A stretch of DNA of 64,000 bases from Stercorarius parasiticus. Taxonomy: Eukaryota > Chordata > Aves > Charadriiformes > Stercorariidae. Shown here piece by piece: positions 26,501-41,500 of the stretch. The stretch is taken from contig VWZL01002829.1 in the NCBI GenBank assembly GCA_013396915.1, positions 42,307-106,306 of the forward strand. The letters run 5' to 3'. Numbering within the stretch: position 1 is the first letter of the stretch; each line of letters starts with the position of its first letter. Made by a program: the position numbers and the translations under genes. The notes beneath the pieces were generated by a model. That model saw nothing but the letters and a program-made list of their open reading frames with translations, was not told where the DNA came from and did not search any database.

Positions 26501-29500
26501 CTAGTGTAATTTAAAATGACATTATTAGTTTCCCCATTCAAAGTGCAGGAGACCTGTTTTTAACATTGCATGTAGCACATGGCAGCTGTAGAACCATATC
26601 CTGTTGGTCCTTGTGGAAATTTATACAGACTTAAAATTTAACATCAACAAATCATGTCCCACCTGGGACAGCTAAAAGATGAGAAGCGAGTAGCGGGCGG
26701 CTTTCTTACAATACAGACATGCAATTTGTTGCCGTGCTGTGTAACCTTATTTTTTCCTACTCCAGTTCCCTTTGCCGTTGGCTATGCATTTCCAACCTCT
26801 ACAGTAAAGGAGACAAGAATCCTGTAGCCAGGAGACTTCTGTAATCCACAAGCGAATTTCACCCAACAATTTTTTTCCATGTAGAGTATTTCCCTGCAAA
26901 ACATGATTGTGTAATTAAAGGTTGTGCCACAGGGCACGGGTTAAGCGCTCATCTAAAAACCTTACAACACTTGAACTAAGTAGTTACCACTGGCTTTTTG
27001 TCTCCTGCATGGGTCATGATGTGCTTTGCCAGTCACATTTATCATTCCTGGTTATTCAGGGAATATCATGGATAAGGAACGCTGGATTCTGTTCCTGTAT
27101 TAGTGGGAAGTCTGGCATAGCTATAAGATGGCACAGCCACGCATCCTGAAAGCAAAGAAATAGATTTTCATTTTGCCGTACAGCACTAGCTAACAGTTCA
27201 CAAAGGAGCAGCAGTCCCTTCTGGGTTTTAAGTTTATAGTATATTAGTTCAGAAGTGGAGGCCAAGTTACAGTCTTGTTATTCAAGTTGTCGCCCATCCC
27301 CAGAAGTTCTCAAGATTCTTTGAATACAGAACTTAAAAGCTATTGATGGGAAGCAGATGTTGGTACACACTTGATGCAAATGCATAGTGCTCTGAGGAGC
27401 TTCTTTTTCTATTGGGGGGAAAAAAGGGGGATAGATAATGTGATAAATGTAGTCTTTTTTAGAAAGATCAGCAGAAGGCTAGTGGTTTTGATTTAGATTC
27501 AATTTTTGCCTAAGTTACTTGTGCCTAATTCTTACTAGCACTTTTAACTTTTGCAACTTTGATACAAGGGGAGTAAGAAGTGAGAAAAGGTTTCGCAAAC
27601 AGGGATGATGAAAAGAGAGATTTCTGGATTCCAACCAGCACCAGATCCTTCTGCAGATTCTGAGTGGGCTCAGTGCTTTCCTGTGCCCATTGTGTAGCTG
27701 GAGACTGGTGGGGTTCCAACCGCCCATCCTCCAGCTCAGAAAGGAAACGACAATAGAAAATGTGGGCTTCCCTATGGAGATTTTAAGTAGAAAATTAAGG
27801 TCTTTGTGGTTCCTAGAGAGTAAGGAGCTTAAAAAATCTGAACCAGGTCTAAATTATGAAAGCTTTGAACATCTCTCTGTTCCTTTTATAGTCCAGTGCC
27901 ATTGTCTCAGTGGCAGCTTCTGTGTCATTCATAGCATGTAATTTATGGGAAACAGCGCAAGTGATGCGTTTTCATTAGTTTGAACTTTCATCAGAATGCA
28001 TTTGAAACCAGATTGGTTTTGAGCCCCTTTAGGACGCTCATGTGAAAACCCAAAATGCTGTTGTGGGTGCTGAGCCCTCTAACAGCCAGGTTCTAGGGGA
28101 CAGCCGGGGGACATGAGAAGCCTGCCCTTGGTTTCCACACAAGGGGGATCTCATTGCTGAAAGCCGAATTTAGAGCTTCCCTAATGCTGAGCGCTATAAG
28201 AAGACACAGAGCTCCACCGCATGAACTGGAAACCTTTCAGAAAATAAGGAATTTAAGGGTTACAGGTGACTCTTAATAAATAAATAAATGAATTCTATAT
28301 ATATACATATGTAATCCTCCCTTTTACACACACACCCCCCTTATAGCTTATTTCTTTTCTATTATTAGCAGACTAACTAGTGTCTGTTTAGTAAACGGTC
28401 TTATTTTCCACCTTTTTTCTTGCTTTTTTATCTACATAAGGTCCTAATATTGTGGTTTGCCTGTATTGTAGTCGTATGCTCTGGTATTTATCATGGACCA
28501 AACAACTTCAAGGCAAACAATTTCTGCCATCCAAATGGCTATAGGGTTATTTTGAGGGAAAACAACTGCATCCTGCCATAGCTTAGTTAACATTTCACTT
28601 TCCCTTGAGGATTTCCTGTTGGCTGAGGCCCAATGTTAATTATGTTTTTATTTCTATAAAACAAAGCTCTGCCAATGTGTCCATGTTTATTACTCACTGT
28701 GATCTTTTTGTTTCTTGCAATTCAAAGAGTGCTTAAAAGCTCCAGTATTAAAACCTCACTTTCTTGCCAAAGAACTCTTTAACGGAGCCTGTTCTGTTGC
28801 AAAACAACATTCGTGCAGATCTGGGTGGTTTTTAAGGCTTTTTCTCAGGAAAGCCTATATTCATATTATTTTCATAAAGAAAACACTTAAGTCTCTGTGA
28901 GCAGAATTTTTAAAAATTTTAGGCAGGTTCAGATTTGGAGACCACTGGGAAGGTGTTTTCCGTCCAAACGGCTGCATAAAGGAGCTTTAAAGTAGCTTCA
29001 TACTTTCATTCAACCCACTTAACACTGTTTGTGAGCCGCCTTTAGTGGGAGGGAAATGGTGGTACTGGAGAGCATTGCACTGCCAGAGGGAAGTGGCTGG
29101 CACTGCCGACTCTTTGAACCAATATTCCACCTGTGCCCGTTTCAAATACGAAGCATACTGGGTTATTTTAAAAACTGAGGAAAAAACCCCTTTGTTTAAA
29201 AAAGAGTCCTTTGGAGCATACAAAGGCAGTGTCTTCTTTCACCTGTAGAATTTTGCAGCATTCAGTCAAAAATGTAACTTTATTCACCTTTTAAATTGTC
29301 TAAAATAGAGTCCTGTGGAATCATGAAGAGGTAGCACAGCGATTAACATTAAGACAGCAGGTACTTACCACGGAGGGGAAAACAGGCTCAGAATTGAGAA
29401 GTACTCTGGAATTTACAGAGAGGTTAATTTCTGCACTGCCCTACTTATTTTTCCAGCAGCCTGCAGGTTTTATTTACAAATTTCCTGCCCTTAATTTGAT

Positions 29501-32500
29501 CTGTTAAGATAGTTTTGAAAACTTTCAGTTGATGCATTTTGTTTGTTTCTGCGTGCTTGCAAGTATTATCTTTTAGTAAAGGCTGGCTCCCTCATTATTT
29601 GTAATCCCGTATTATTTACTGCTCAGCGCATTTAAAGCACTTAACTCAAAATAACTTTGGACACATCTGTGGTCTTTAATCAATGTTGAATTTATAGCAA
29701 AGAGCAACAGAAGGACCAGTTCTTTTGAGTTTTTATTCTACAATCTAGCACACTTTGCCTTTTCAATATATGAATTATGTTTTAAGGTTGATTTCATAAA
29801 TTAAACTATTTAGTTTTCAGTATAGGTTGCACGAACTCAGGGAAACGTTTGTATTCTGCACTCTCTTGATTTGTATTAGTATTCTGGTTGGTGCTTTAGA
29901 GATGGGTTTTTTTGTTTCATTTGCCAGCAGTTAATCTTTTTCAGATGCCACTATGATTAAATGCATGCAGTTGTCTTACAAGGTTGCCTCCTGAGTAGCG
30001 AGGCAGAAATTCAAGTAAAGCATTCCTTAAATAAAGTTGGCTTAAAGGTACAAGCAGAAAGTTTGAACAAGTATTTTCGGTGCAACACCGAGGAAGTTGT
30101 CATGTTGCAGAGGTTCGTTTCTTTACATACCTGTGCCTGACTGTAAGTTTGTCTTCTGTACACACTCTAAAATAGCCAGAAATTTAAGATACGTTGATAC
30201 AGCTTAGAACACAGTATTTTTGTTTGAAATGGAAGTCAATTTAATGAAACAGAAATTTTGGGTTGTTTCAGGCATATGTTTTAAAACACAATGAATCTTG
30301 CTGGTATTAAGCTTTATTAAACTGCGTGTTCCTGAACATGTAGGCTTAGTTTGGATATGTTTTATGTCATAAACACTTTAATCAGTACTGCAGTTGCTTT
30401 AAGAAATAGAGCCCAAAATAAATATGTAATACAGTAACACTGGAGTGGAGGACAGATATGAGCCCGTATATTTGAAAGGAATTTTTTTCACAGCTAGCCG
30501 GTGTTTGAGTCACTATCGGCGGTGTATGTTGCCTACAGTCTCTAGTAACAGAAATTCTGTTGAAATCAGCGAGTTCTGCAGAGACGTCTAGCAAGAACTC
30601 CTTTTCCAACACTAGGCGGTGTTACACTGTTGCCTAATTAGTTTAATGGATTTCAAGGCACTCTATTAAATGAAATTCTTTCATGGCAACTTCCTTGCCA
30701 TTTTGTACTTACTCTAGGTGTTGGTGTGCAGAAAATGTTACCTTTCTGCTCTTTGAAATCTTTCCAGAGTATTTTCGCAGATAGTACAGGGGAGCAAAAA
30801 AGAAATAATGCAGCAGCAAAGTAGGCATCTAGTCGTTAAATTACAAAAATCTGTTAGAACAGTAACGCTTTTTTGGGTAGCACCAACCCAAATTTCTTTC
30901 TTGCCGGATCTGTTTCCATCTTGTGAGCCGCTAGAAGTTACAGATTTGGCAAGGCAATATTTGATCAGAATAAAATACCCATACTTAATAATATTTAATC
31001 TCCAATGAAATGAGGGCGAGTTCTTGAATTAATATCCTAAGTAACAGTGGAAGTTTTAAGCACATTGAATTCTTTTTGAGATCTTGGTTGCTATGTAATG
31101 TAATGGGTGTTTTTGTGATAATTGTAGAAAAACAGTTTAATATCAGGTATATGTAAAAACTCTGTTTTCTTGCCTGTTAATGTGTCTGTCTCTTTTGTAT
31201 ACCTTTAAAAAGTACTTTGAACTCCATCTATGATCCAAGTGTGTCTCTTCAAAAAAATTTTTTTTTAAAAGGGTATGGTCATTTTAAATTCTGTCAAGGC
31301 TTTTGCTGTGTTGGTCAGTGTTGCTCTTCAGGACTTAGAAGCTCTATGGCTGTTCCTGGCGCATTTGACTTCAGTGCTAAAATCGGTGTCATATGGATTT
31401 AAGCGCATTACATTCAAGCCAAGCCAGACTAAGAAGAGTTTCTTTATAGTAGCTCATGTTTTTCAGTGAGTTAAAATAATAGTCTGTAGGAAAACAGTGC
31501 CTTCTGCCTACCATTCCTTATGGTTTGTCTGTAGATTCTAATTGCAGTCTTGTCTAGTTCTCTTTAAAAATCACATTTATTATAGCGTAGAGACTCAGTG
31601 ATGAAGGGATACATAGGGAACACAGTCAGCCATGAGCTGTAATAGCTTTAAGGAATGCGTACAACATATGTAATCTATGTTAAGAGTGGCAAAAAACAAA
31701 TACCGTCTTACTCATAGGGCGTGAGAAAAGAGATTTGATAATTTGTCAATAGTTAAAAGGAATTAAAATTGCTGGAAATGTGTTAGCGAAGCAAGGCCCT
31801 GCTCAGCTTTGGGTTGTGGTGTCCTGGACACAAACAGCACACTGCTGCCAGTGCTCCCCCAGCCCTGTCCACTCTCCTCCAAGAAGCGGCATCGGAAGGA
31901 GCTGCTCCCTTGGGACCAGGACTGGTGCCCCCAGGGCAGCCTGGCTGCTCCTGGCTAGGTTGAAAAATACTCTTTCTATCTTGACAACTTGGCATCAGTA
32001 TTCAATTAAGAAAAAGACGTTTGAGACCAAATCAAAGGGATTTAAAAAATACGCTTAATTAGAGTCACTGTGTCTACTTACTGGTTCATGCGTGCTCTCT
32101 CCAGGCAAAGACTTTAATACAATGTCCATCTTTGAAATTATTGACAAAAGAAACCTTTCCTCTCATCACTTCTCATCTCCTTCCCCTTGCTTCAGCAGGC
32201 TGGGGAGAAATGCCTACTGTCCACACAAAGACTGAAGCTTCTTGGGGAGAGCCGTCGTCCCCTTCTGCTGCAGTTGATAATGGCACTTCAGCCTGGGGGA
32301 AGCCCCCCAGCAGTGGTACAGGGTGGGGAGAGAATCCTGCCGAGCCGGCAGGGACATATGGAAGAACAAATGCTCCAGCTGCTGCCCCAGCACTGTGCAA
32401 ACCAGGTACGTGTGTGGGTGTCGCTGTCGCAAGAGGTTTGGGGAAAAGGGCAAAGTGGGTTTGCTTCCGGCGGTATTTTTAAACTGCACTACTTTTGGGT

Positions 32501-35500
32501 TTCTGTGCATTGAAATCTTAATAATTTCATTCTTAAAACTCCATTAGGTGTCTCCAAACACTGATATTCTGGGCAAAAATGTGAATATAGTGCATTGATC
32601 CAGTAAATTTAAAGATATTCCTTAGAGTATTTTTGTGTACTTTGACAGCAGTATAGTATAAATTGTAGAGGTGTAGGAAACTACAAAACTGCAGAAGAAT
32701 GTGAAACAGTGCTTATCCCTTGCTGCCTAAAAGAAACCTGTATTGGGATGAGAAGCAACTGAGCTCAGTCAAGATAGGACTGATTTTGTTAGGAGAAGAA
32801 ACACTTAAGAATAACTGTCATAACTTCTCTATTCTGTTCAACCGAGGGAGTGGATATCTTCTTCAGCTGTTAAAACTGTTAACAGGTTCAGGAACATCCT
32901 GAACTATTTACTGCTTCACAATTCCTAACTAATGTTACTTGATAAAAATCCTCCATCTCGAAACGCCGCGATGGCTACAGGGTTTCTGTTAGACTTCCGG
33001 TTTGGCTGTGGTAATCCTTAAGTTTCACTCCTGCAAAATGCAATACTGAGAGGTAGGTAGAAGGCCCAAAAGACCTAAACAGAGGAGTGAGAGGTTTTAA
33101 AATGAATAATATCAGCTTTAAACAGAGTAAACAGAATAAAACATAACGAGGTGCCACAACCTCATCACTTCATGTAAAAGGTACCCTGCAGCCATGCTCC
33201 TTTCGGATCCCTTTCTTCTGAGATGGGAACAAGTTTCTGACTGTTAGTGACCTCGAAATTTGGTTTCTTTAATCGGAAGAATGTGATGGTGAGATTCATT
33301 GAAAGCAAAATAGCACTTAGCAAGTGTGTGGTCGTACTTTTGGTTCCTTGTTCCTAGGAGACTGGAACAACCATGACCACAGATCTTACTTGTTCAGGAA
33401 AAAGCAAGACTTGCTGTTGCTGGACTTTTTCTTCTAGAACTTTTCTTTTTTGCTAGCTTCAGAGAAGGAGTCCTTATCATTTAATGCCATTTAAGCTACT
33501 AGGTGAACTTCTGTATCACTTGGAAATACTCAAATGTCAGCATACTGGCGTAAAAGGAAATTGAATCTGAATTTTTGTCTCCCGCTTTCCTTTCCCTCCA
33601 GCTTCAAAATCTATGCAAGAAGGCTGGGGCAGTGGTGGGGATGAAGTGAATCTCAGTACTAGTCAGTGGGAAGATGAAGAAGGAGATATGTGGAATAATA
33701 CTGCTTCACAAGAGAGCAGCTCCTCCTGTAATTCGTGGGGGAACGCCCCGAAGAAAGGACTTCAAAAGGTAAGACAGAAATAAAGGTGCTCTCTAGGAAA
33801 GAATGGAATTAGTATAACATTTTTAGAATAAGTGGTCACAAATTTTCTGTTGCATTATGCCTGAACTCTTAAATGAGACCTCTGACGCCTGAACACAAAC
33901 ACAGCTTGCCACTACAGTGGTTCAAGTACAGCCTACCTGCTTACAGGGGAAAGTGGGAGATCTTTGACTTTAAGCATCGTCAGGTGCTTCGGGAGGTTGT
34001 TTTCTTGTTGCTTTTGTTTTCTCTGAGTTTTATAAGCTTCCGTGTATCCTGAAGAAATGATAATGTATTAACAGAAACAGAAAAAGTGTTAAGGGGGCTT
34101 TCATGCACTTTCCATCACGGTAGAAAAGCGAATAGTAGTTTGTGATAAAGTGGTTCAGCAAAAAATATCTATTGTGAGGAACAAGTAGATAATGCTAAGG
34201 TCTGTACTGGTATGAAAACAAAGAAAATTTGTATTAATACCGCACTCAACAAAGAACATAGACGATTATGTTAGGAAGTTTTCCATTGCACAGTCTTTAT
34301 TTCAGGACGAGGCCAGGCTGTAACTTAAAGGAATTGGGAATGCATTTAGCCGCTTTGTTTGTTATTCCGTTAGCCAACAGTTAGGCCGGTGATTTGATCA
34401 AGTATGGTTGTTTCTTGTACTGTCCGCAGCCCAAAACAAATCCACGCTTGTCCCTTGGTACTTTCTGGAGAACTGAAAGGAAGAGACTTCTTAAGGATTT
34501 TGTGATAGAAAAGCTGCACAGAGATCTTTTAAAGGTGTTTATCTAGACGCTCTTGTTTGTTTTTAAGAAAATACACTGAGTAACATTCTTAACTTCAAGG
34601 TTGAAAACTCATTTTTGGGTATGTTTTTCAGGAAGTGTTGTACTATTTCAGAATCTTTGATTTCATTATGTTTTTCTGCCAAGGGTTAAAATGAAATGCT
34701 TTAATTCAAAGGTGGCTTTAATTCAGTGGTCGGCAAATCAAATACTAAATAGTACACTGAACACCTATTCAGCTGAGATAAAATCTGTACACTTTGTGGG
34801 GGAAGAGAATCATAGTTTCGTTGTTCGGAGGGTTCTTCAATACTTTCTAAATTAATGTACTAATATATCTTTCAGTAGCATGTCTTATTAATAAGAAAAA
34901 CTTACCATGCATTTTATGTACATCTCACTAGTATTAACGTGGGAACCGGACCGTTAATGGAATCTCCCATTTATTTACTAAGGGCATGAAGACATCTAGC
35001 AAGCAAGATGAGGCCTGGATCATGAACCGTCTGATAAAACAGCTCACAGACATGGGCTTCCCTGTGAGTAGTATTCATAGCTTCCACACCTGGGGCTCAG
35101 CTTTCGTAGCTTGTGGTTCCGACTTTCCATGTTTCAGACTGTAGCTACAAAAAAGACCTTCAGTCTCTTCTTCAGGCTGGGAAGTAGTTCTGTTACCTGC
35201 ATTTAGACCTTTTCTCCAGTTTCAGAAATCTACCATGAGGTAGTAGAGCCCTTTCTGAGGTTACCTGATTATATACTTTGTGTGATCACATTTATAGACC
35301 TTTCGAAGTCCAGAGTTTTATAACAATAGGTGTTACTTTGAACTTCAGTAATAATTCCACTCCAGTTCCCCTTTTCTTAGTAAACAGGTGCAATTAGAGT
35401 ATAGCTGGGGTTTTTTTAGATAAAGGAATATCATAGTGATATCTAAGTTGTCCATAGAAAACAGGAAGACGTTTCAATAGATCAGTATGATTTTGACCTT

Positions 35501-38500
35501 GTAGAACTGGTACTTACTTGACAAACTGAAACGAACTGAATTGTCATGGGAATTGGTAAAAGCAGAAAAAAATGTGCGCAGACATTATCCATGCTGCTGA
35601 GTAAATACTAAATCCAGTGTTTGAGACGTGTCTGTTTTCTCAGTTTGCTTTGAAATCATATAAGCAAGTTTACATTTTCTCTTAACATAATCTGTATTTT
35701 TGGCAGAGAGAGCCAGCGGAAGAGGCCTTGAAGAGCAACAATATGAATCTCGATCAGGCGATGAGTAAGTATCTGTGTAGCTAATTATTTTTTACTTTAA
35801 AGCAACACAGAAACCATTCATGATTCTGAGAGTTTGATCTTATCCAGATGTATTTGATAGTATTTATTTTCTTGCTTTTGCTTTTGCAAGCGAAGACCTA
35901 CTTCTCTTAACTAGTATTGGCAAATTCACTGTCTTTGCGTCACCTTTTTCAATGTATTTCCCCTTTCTGTGAAGGTGCTCTGCTGGAAAAGAAGGTGGAA
36001 ATGGACAAGCGTGGAATGGGAGTGACCGACTATAATGGAATGGTCACCAAACCCCTTGGCTGCCGCCCACCACCAATCTCCAAAGAGTCTTCCATGGACC
36101 GCCCCACCTTCCTTGACAAGGTAAGTTCAGAAATATGAATGTGATTTACAAGTCAAAACTGTACACAGTATAGAAATATTGATGATTTCCACTTTCTGTT
36201 TAGAAAGCTGTACAGAGAAATGTGATAAATAATTGCATATTGCTTTATTCTTTTTCTTCTCTTTTGTAATCTTGTGGGGAATTTAGTCCTTGTGGAGAGG
36301 ACCAATGATTTGATTCCCACATAGAAATAAACAATGGTCATCCCCAGTGATACACTTGAAAAGGAAACTTGCTAAGGAATCAGTAATGCAATAGAAAGAG
36401 AAATGGGAAAAACAAAGAAACGGCGCACAGAAAGCCGCCTGCTCTGTAAGAGTCCAGACAGTCAGTGACCCTTGCCCAGATTAACCATCAGGCAGGACCA
36501 AGGCCACAATCTCCAAGAACTGAGCTCCTAATTCCTGTTTTAATTTTGAGCTCCTTATAGATTTCAGTGAAAGTTCAGTACTTAAATAGGAATGAGGAGC
36601 TGAGGTATTTTTGTTAAGTCAAAGAGCACACACGAACAGTCATAAATAGCTTCTCCGATGAGCTTCCTTTTCTGTGATCACGTATGACAAATTTTCCTGG
36701 ACCATTTAATGACTGAGGAGAAGGCTCCAGAAGTTCCTGGCGTCCAAGATTCAAAGTGCCTAAAGAAAAGGATGTAGGGAAAAGCGCAGCCAGATCTTCA
36801 GTAGGAAATGAGATTTATGACCTGACCCACCCAATCACCTCCGAATCCCCCCAAAAATTGTTAATAAGGAAAGAACAATCTCTGGTGCCATTCTGTATTT
36901 CACAGGTTATTTGAAATGTTTATAAAGGTGGGTGGTGGCGGTTTCTGAATGCGGAAATTGGTGCTTTTCACAAACTGTGCTGAAACCAATTCATTTTACA
37001 TCCGCTGTTTACAGGCTGTGAGACAGTAACGATATCTGCTCTTGTTAACACAGACTGTATTAAAAACTTTACTGACCCTGAATAACAGTTATCTTTCCAG
37101 TCCTCCACCCTGTGGTTTTTTTTATAGTCTAACTATAGTGTAATCCTTAAAGTTATGGTTTGTGTTGTGACAGCTTCCCAGGTGTTGCGCTAAGAAAATT
37201 AGTGTGGTGCTATACTGGGACATCTGATAAATACTGACCTTTCAATGACAACTATTACTATTGCTGCTGTCATCACAGTCTAAACAGCATGCTGAGTTTT
37301 AGTGCTGGTACGCTGCAAGCTGCAAACAAGTTAGTTTAATCAAACACAAATGCATCTTACGTAATTATGGGTTATTTTTATTAATAAGGAAAAATTAGCA
37401 TCTATATAGAGTTTGCTTTGAAGGGTCCTTACATATCAAAAGGTTTTGTGGTAATTCACGTGCTGCCACAGTGCTGCATAATCTAGTATCATGGCAGTTT
37501 CCCCCAGAGATTATATATAAGAAAGCTGAAAGCTGCTTTTCAGGAATAATAACGTTTGTTCTTTCTGGGCTCCCTGCTTCTGTTGGAATGATGTGGTGTC
37601 CATTACGTTGTTGTTCCCTAAACCAGACTAAACTGATTGTGTATTTCCTACAATGCAAGGCTCAACCTGGCTCTTCTTCCTTCTTTTTCGCTTCCTTCCA
37701 TGTAAAGTTCATTCTTAACTATGGCAGATCTATTTGCTTATGGCAGACTTTAATGAATATGTTAATTGAAAGATCTCTCTTCCGATGAAGCTCACAAAAT
37801 CCATGCATGCATGCATGCCAGTTAACCTTTTATTTTCTAGAGTAACAATATCTTGAGCAGTAAAATTATTGCCGGAGAGAGAGGTGCATTATGTGCAGCA
37901 TGATGCATCATTATGGAAACATATGTTAAACACAACTATTGAGAAGGGAGTACTAAAATCATTCCTATTCATACAGCAAGTAAAATCTGTCAGTCTAGGC
38001 ATAATCTTGTCACAGTGACTTTACTATAACAAAGGAAATAATCCCAAACTATATTTGTTAAGCTATCAGAGTGTTGAGCAACTCGCTAAGTGAATTAAAC
38101 AAATATAGTTTCTACTCTATTCTTATAAGAATAGATATTTTTTCCAAAGGTAGTTCCAGATTTACAGCTCATGCTACTAGAGCAACTCCTCTTCTCCAAA
38201 ACCTTTTCCCCCTTTGAGTTATGATTTCAGAGGATGAGCCTGGAGCTGCCTTGCTTCAGGTCATCCTTGGTTGGTGAACAAGCTCTCTGCGCAGCTGCAC
38301 AAAGCACTCCAGCCAACGTTCCTTATTTTACTTAATGTCTTATCAAGTCATTATCTTTTTGCTTTGCTTTGCTGAGTCTTCAATAAGTTATGCAAGGTTC
38401 CTCTTCATGAAATTGTAAGTTGGGTTAGCCTGCTCATTGCTACCACTCCTTCTTAGCTGACGCTCTCAGCTCACCTGAGTTGAGACTCCATGATTTTGCT

Positions 38501-41500
38501 CCTGCATTTTCTCTGACAGGTAAAGCCAGCACTTACTTATTTTTTTTTTAACCTTATGTATTTGAGGAAAGAGAATTGCCAGCCCAGACACTTGCCTCTG
38601 GACCCATTGAACTCCCTGTTCCCTCTGGTCTGTGCAACTAAACATCACCGTTGAATGTTTGCTTTCACTTGTTCCTCCGTGCTTGCTGCTGATAGTGTTT
38701 ATTCTGTGTCACACCGAGTCAATCTTTGGCACTCAGTGCTTTGTTAATTGTATTATTTTTCAGGATGTTATCTTGCCCTGTAGCACCATAAAAGGAGAAG
38801 GGAGAAAATCCAATGGCTTCGAGGAAATAAAGACCTAGCCTAGCAGTACCCTGATATGTGATCTGAACCACATTAACTTATACTTGGTGGGGAGCATGCT
38901 GTACTTAGGTATCAGGCTTGCTTGAAGATGTTACCTGATGTCTTCTGGAGCCATCAAATTTGTAAGAAAAGCATATAAGATTTTCCTTGGAAGCATCCTA
39001 AAAAATATTGGAAATAAGCCCAGAGTGCTTCAGAGGATCTTTTCTTAAAGTGTAGGGATTTGGTTTGGGTACCATCCTGAGTACTGGGACTCAAGTTTGG
39101 TGTGTCTTCTCACTCCACCTGTCGAGTGTTCTTCTAAGCGCAGAAGAAAGATGTGGTGGTTTGCTGATCTGTGCTGACCACCCCATCATTGTAAACCCTG
39201 AACCATACAGAGGTGTCACATAATTTTTTAACACAATCAGATGTGAGTGTTGAACTCTGGCCCGTTGTATTAGATGTCAGTGATCAAAAGTCAAGTCAAC
39301 TCTCTGAAGTACCATCAGCCTGCTTTGGCAGTAGCTCAGGCTTGCCTGCTGTGAGGTTTCAGTTAGTTCCATGGCAGACTCATTTTCCTTTCTCCTCTCC
39401 TCTTTTCTTTGGTTTTTTATGTTTTCTCCCATACTGCCAGCAGAGTCCTGTCTTCCTTTGCCCTGATGCTGCTTCCAAACTTTCTCCCAAATTCTTGAGT
39501 ATATGGGAGACACTGAAACTCTCACCTTAGAAATTAAGTCTCCTTTTCACTACTGTCTTATTCACTGATCAGCTCTTCTTCTCTACTGTTGAGAAATCCA
39601 GGTCTGTAAGTCTTGGTGCCTGTTGACCGCAATCATGTTCTTCCAAAAATATTCCGACTAGGCTTTTTCCTTGTTTCTGATTCAAGCATAGTGTTTGTTG
39701 GGTTTTTTCAACCTTGTCCTTCACATTCTGATCCCATTTGTCTCTGGTGAGTGTGATTGCTTTTTGTCTTTGGCATAATGAACGGGATATTTTATCATTA
39801 TGCAAAATCACTTCTGTAGGCCTCGCAATTAGATGATCACTAGAATTTTAAGGTTGACTTAAATTCTTCTTCTTTCCTCCATCTCTGCCTCCTATGATCC
39901 AGTGATTGTTTCTTTTTTGAACTTTCAAATTTGGAAACCTCTTTCATATTCCCATGTTTTCAAAATTAAAAATACCAATGATGAGGACTTCTTTGAGTAT
40001 TGCATTTCCGGCAAATTACTTTTGTCTGTACCTAACCCCCATCAGATTTGAAGGGAACTTATTTTGAGGTGAGTTTTTATTACTTTAACTTCCTCTTTTG
40101 GAAAAGTTTTTTTCTGTTTTAAGAAGTTATTAATGTGTATTTTCTACTAACTACTTCTGTAACTGCCTTTACACAAAGACCTCTGGCAAATTCATCAGTC
40201 TCGCATCTGTCTGTTGGGACATTTTGATTCATGAAGTGGCAGTTGTTGGCAGGTGACTGCCAAGGATTCCGGGAATCCTCTGCTAAATTGTCCGTATCTC
40301 AAAGGGCTAAAAAATAAAGCTTTGAGTAATGCCGCTTGCATTTTGTCATATTTGGTTCATGAAACTATTGGGAGAGACTTTCCAAAGTCTTAAAAGTAAT
40401 GTATTGCTGAGCACCACTGTGGTGCTTTGTGTTGGGTAACCGTAGACGGAAATACTGCTACCGGAAGGATTTTACAGTTGTGTCAAGTCCCTTCAAAAAA
40501 GTTAAATGCAGTGCTGGATTGAGCGTGATTTTGACGATTCAGGTCTAGGGGATTTGTTTAATTGATTACACTGAGGGAGAAATAACATAAATTTTTAAGA
40601 AAATCACTGAAGAGGAAAGGTTAGGCAGAAAATACTATTCTTCAGGATACAATTATTACGTAAAGGAATCTGAAAAATAATGGGTCAGAAACTGTTGTCA
40701 GCGATAAAGGTATCACCCAGTCTAGGTCGAGAATGACCGAGGAGTACTTTATGTTGACCGACTAAAATGCTTTATGTGAAATGAATTGATTTCACCTCCA
40801 CAGACTTGTGTAGCACAGTTGGCACCTTAGGATAAGTTGAAATTAAAAAAAAATAGGACAAAGTGAATGTGAACTGTGTGTTACGAACTTGCCACAAGAG
40901 ACATCTGCTGCAGTCCAGCCAAGGACCACACTTGTGAAGGTGGCCTTGCAGCAAGAGCCCTCCTGTTCTGGAAATCAGATGCCCGAGTCTCCAGTGGGGC
41001 TTGTCCTCCACCGTCCTGGCCCTGACTGGTTCCAAAATGAGGAAAAAAATAATGTCAGTGAGAGAAGACTCGAATAAATTTTGGGGGCAGGGAGGGACTG
41101 CGTGGTCTTTCATGGTCAATAGGTCTGTTGGCGTAGGAAACAATGGCATCTGAAGGAGAGAGCAGGCACCAAGCTTGAAATTATTTTCACTTTAAAGGGG
41201 GAAGGGTAGAATTGTAAACATATGTCTGTGATCTAAGGAGAAATCCTTGAACCTGTTACTGTCATGCAAGCTGCAGTTGTTTGTGGAGTGTGACTGATGT
41301 CCAGTAGAATGTAAAATATCTTGAGCTGAAAGACCTTGGGGATATCATTAGAAAATGTCAGTGTCCCCCTCAGGATAGTCAGATAGCATGTCAAGTGTCA
41401 CTCTGCCTGATAGTAAAGAAACTTTTTCTTTGCATCAAAGGAGAGCTGTTGAAAATGCATTTTTCAGGATTAACTTCGAACATAAAATTTACCGGGCGTG

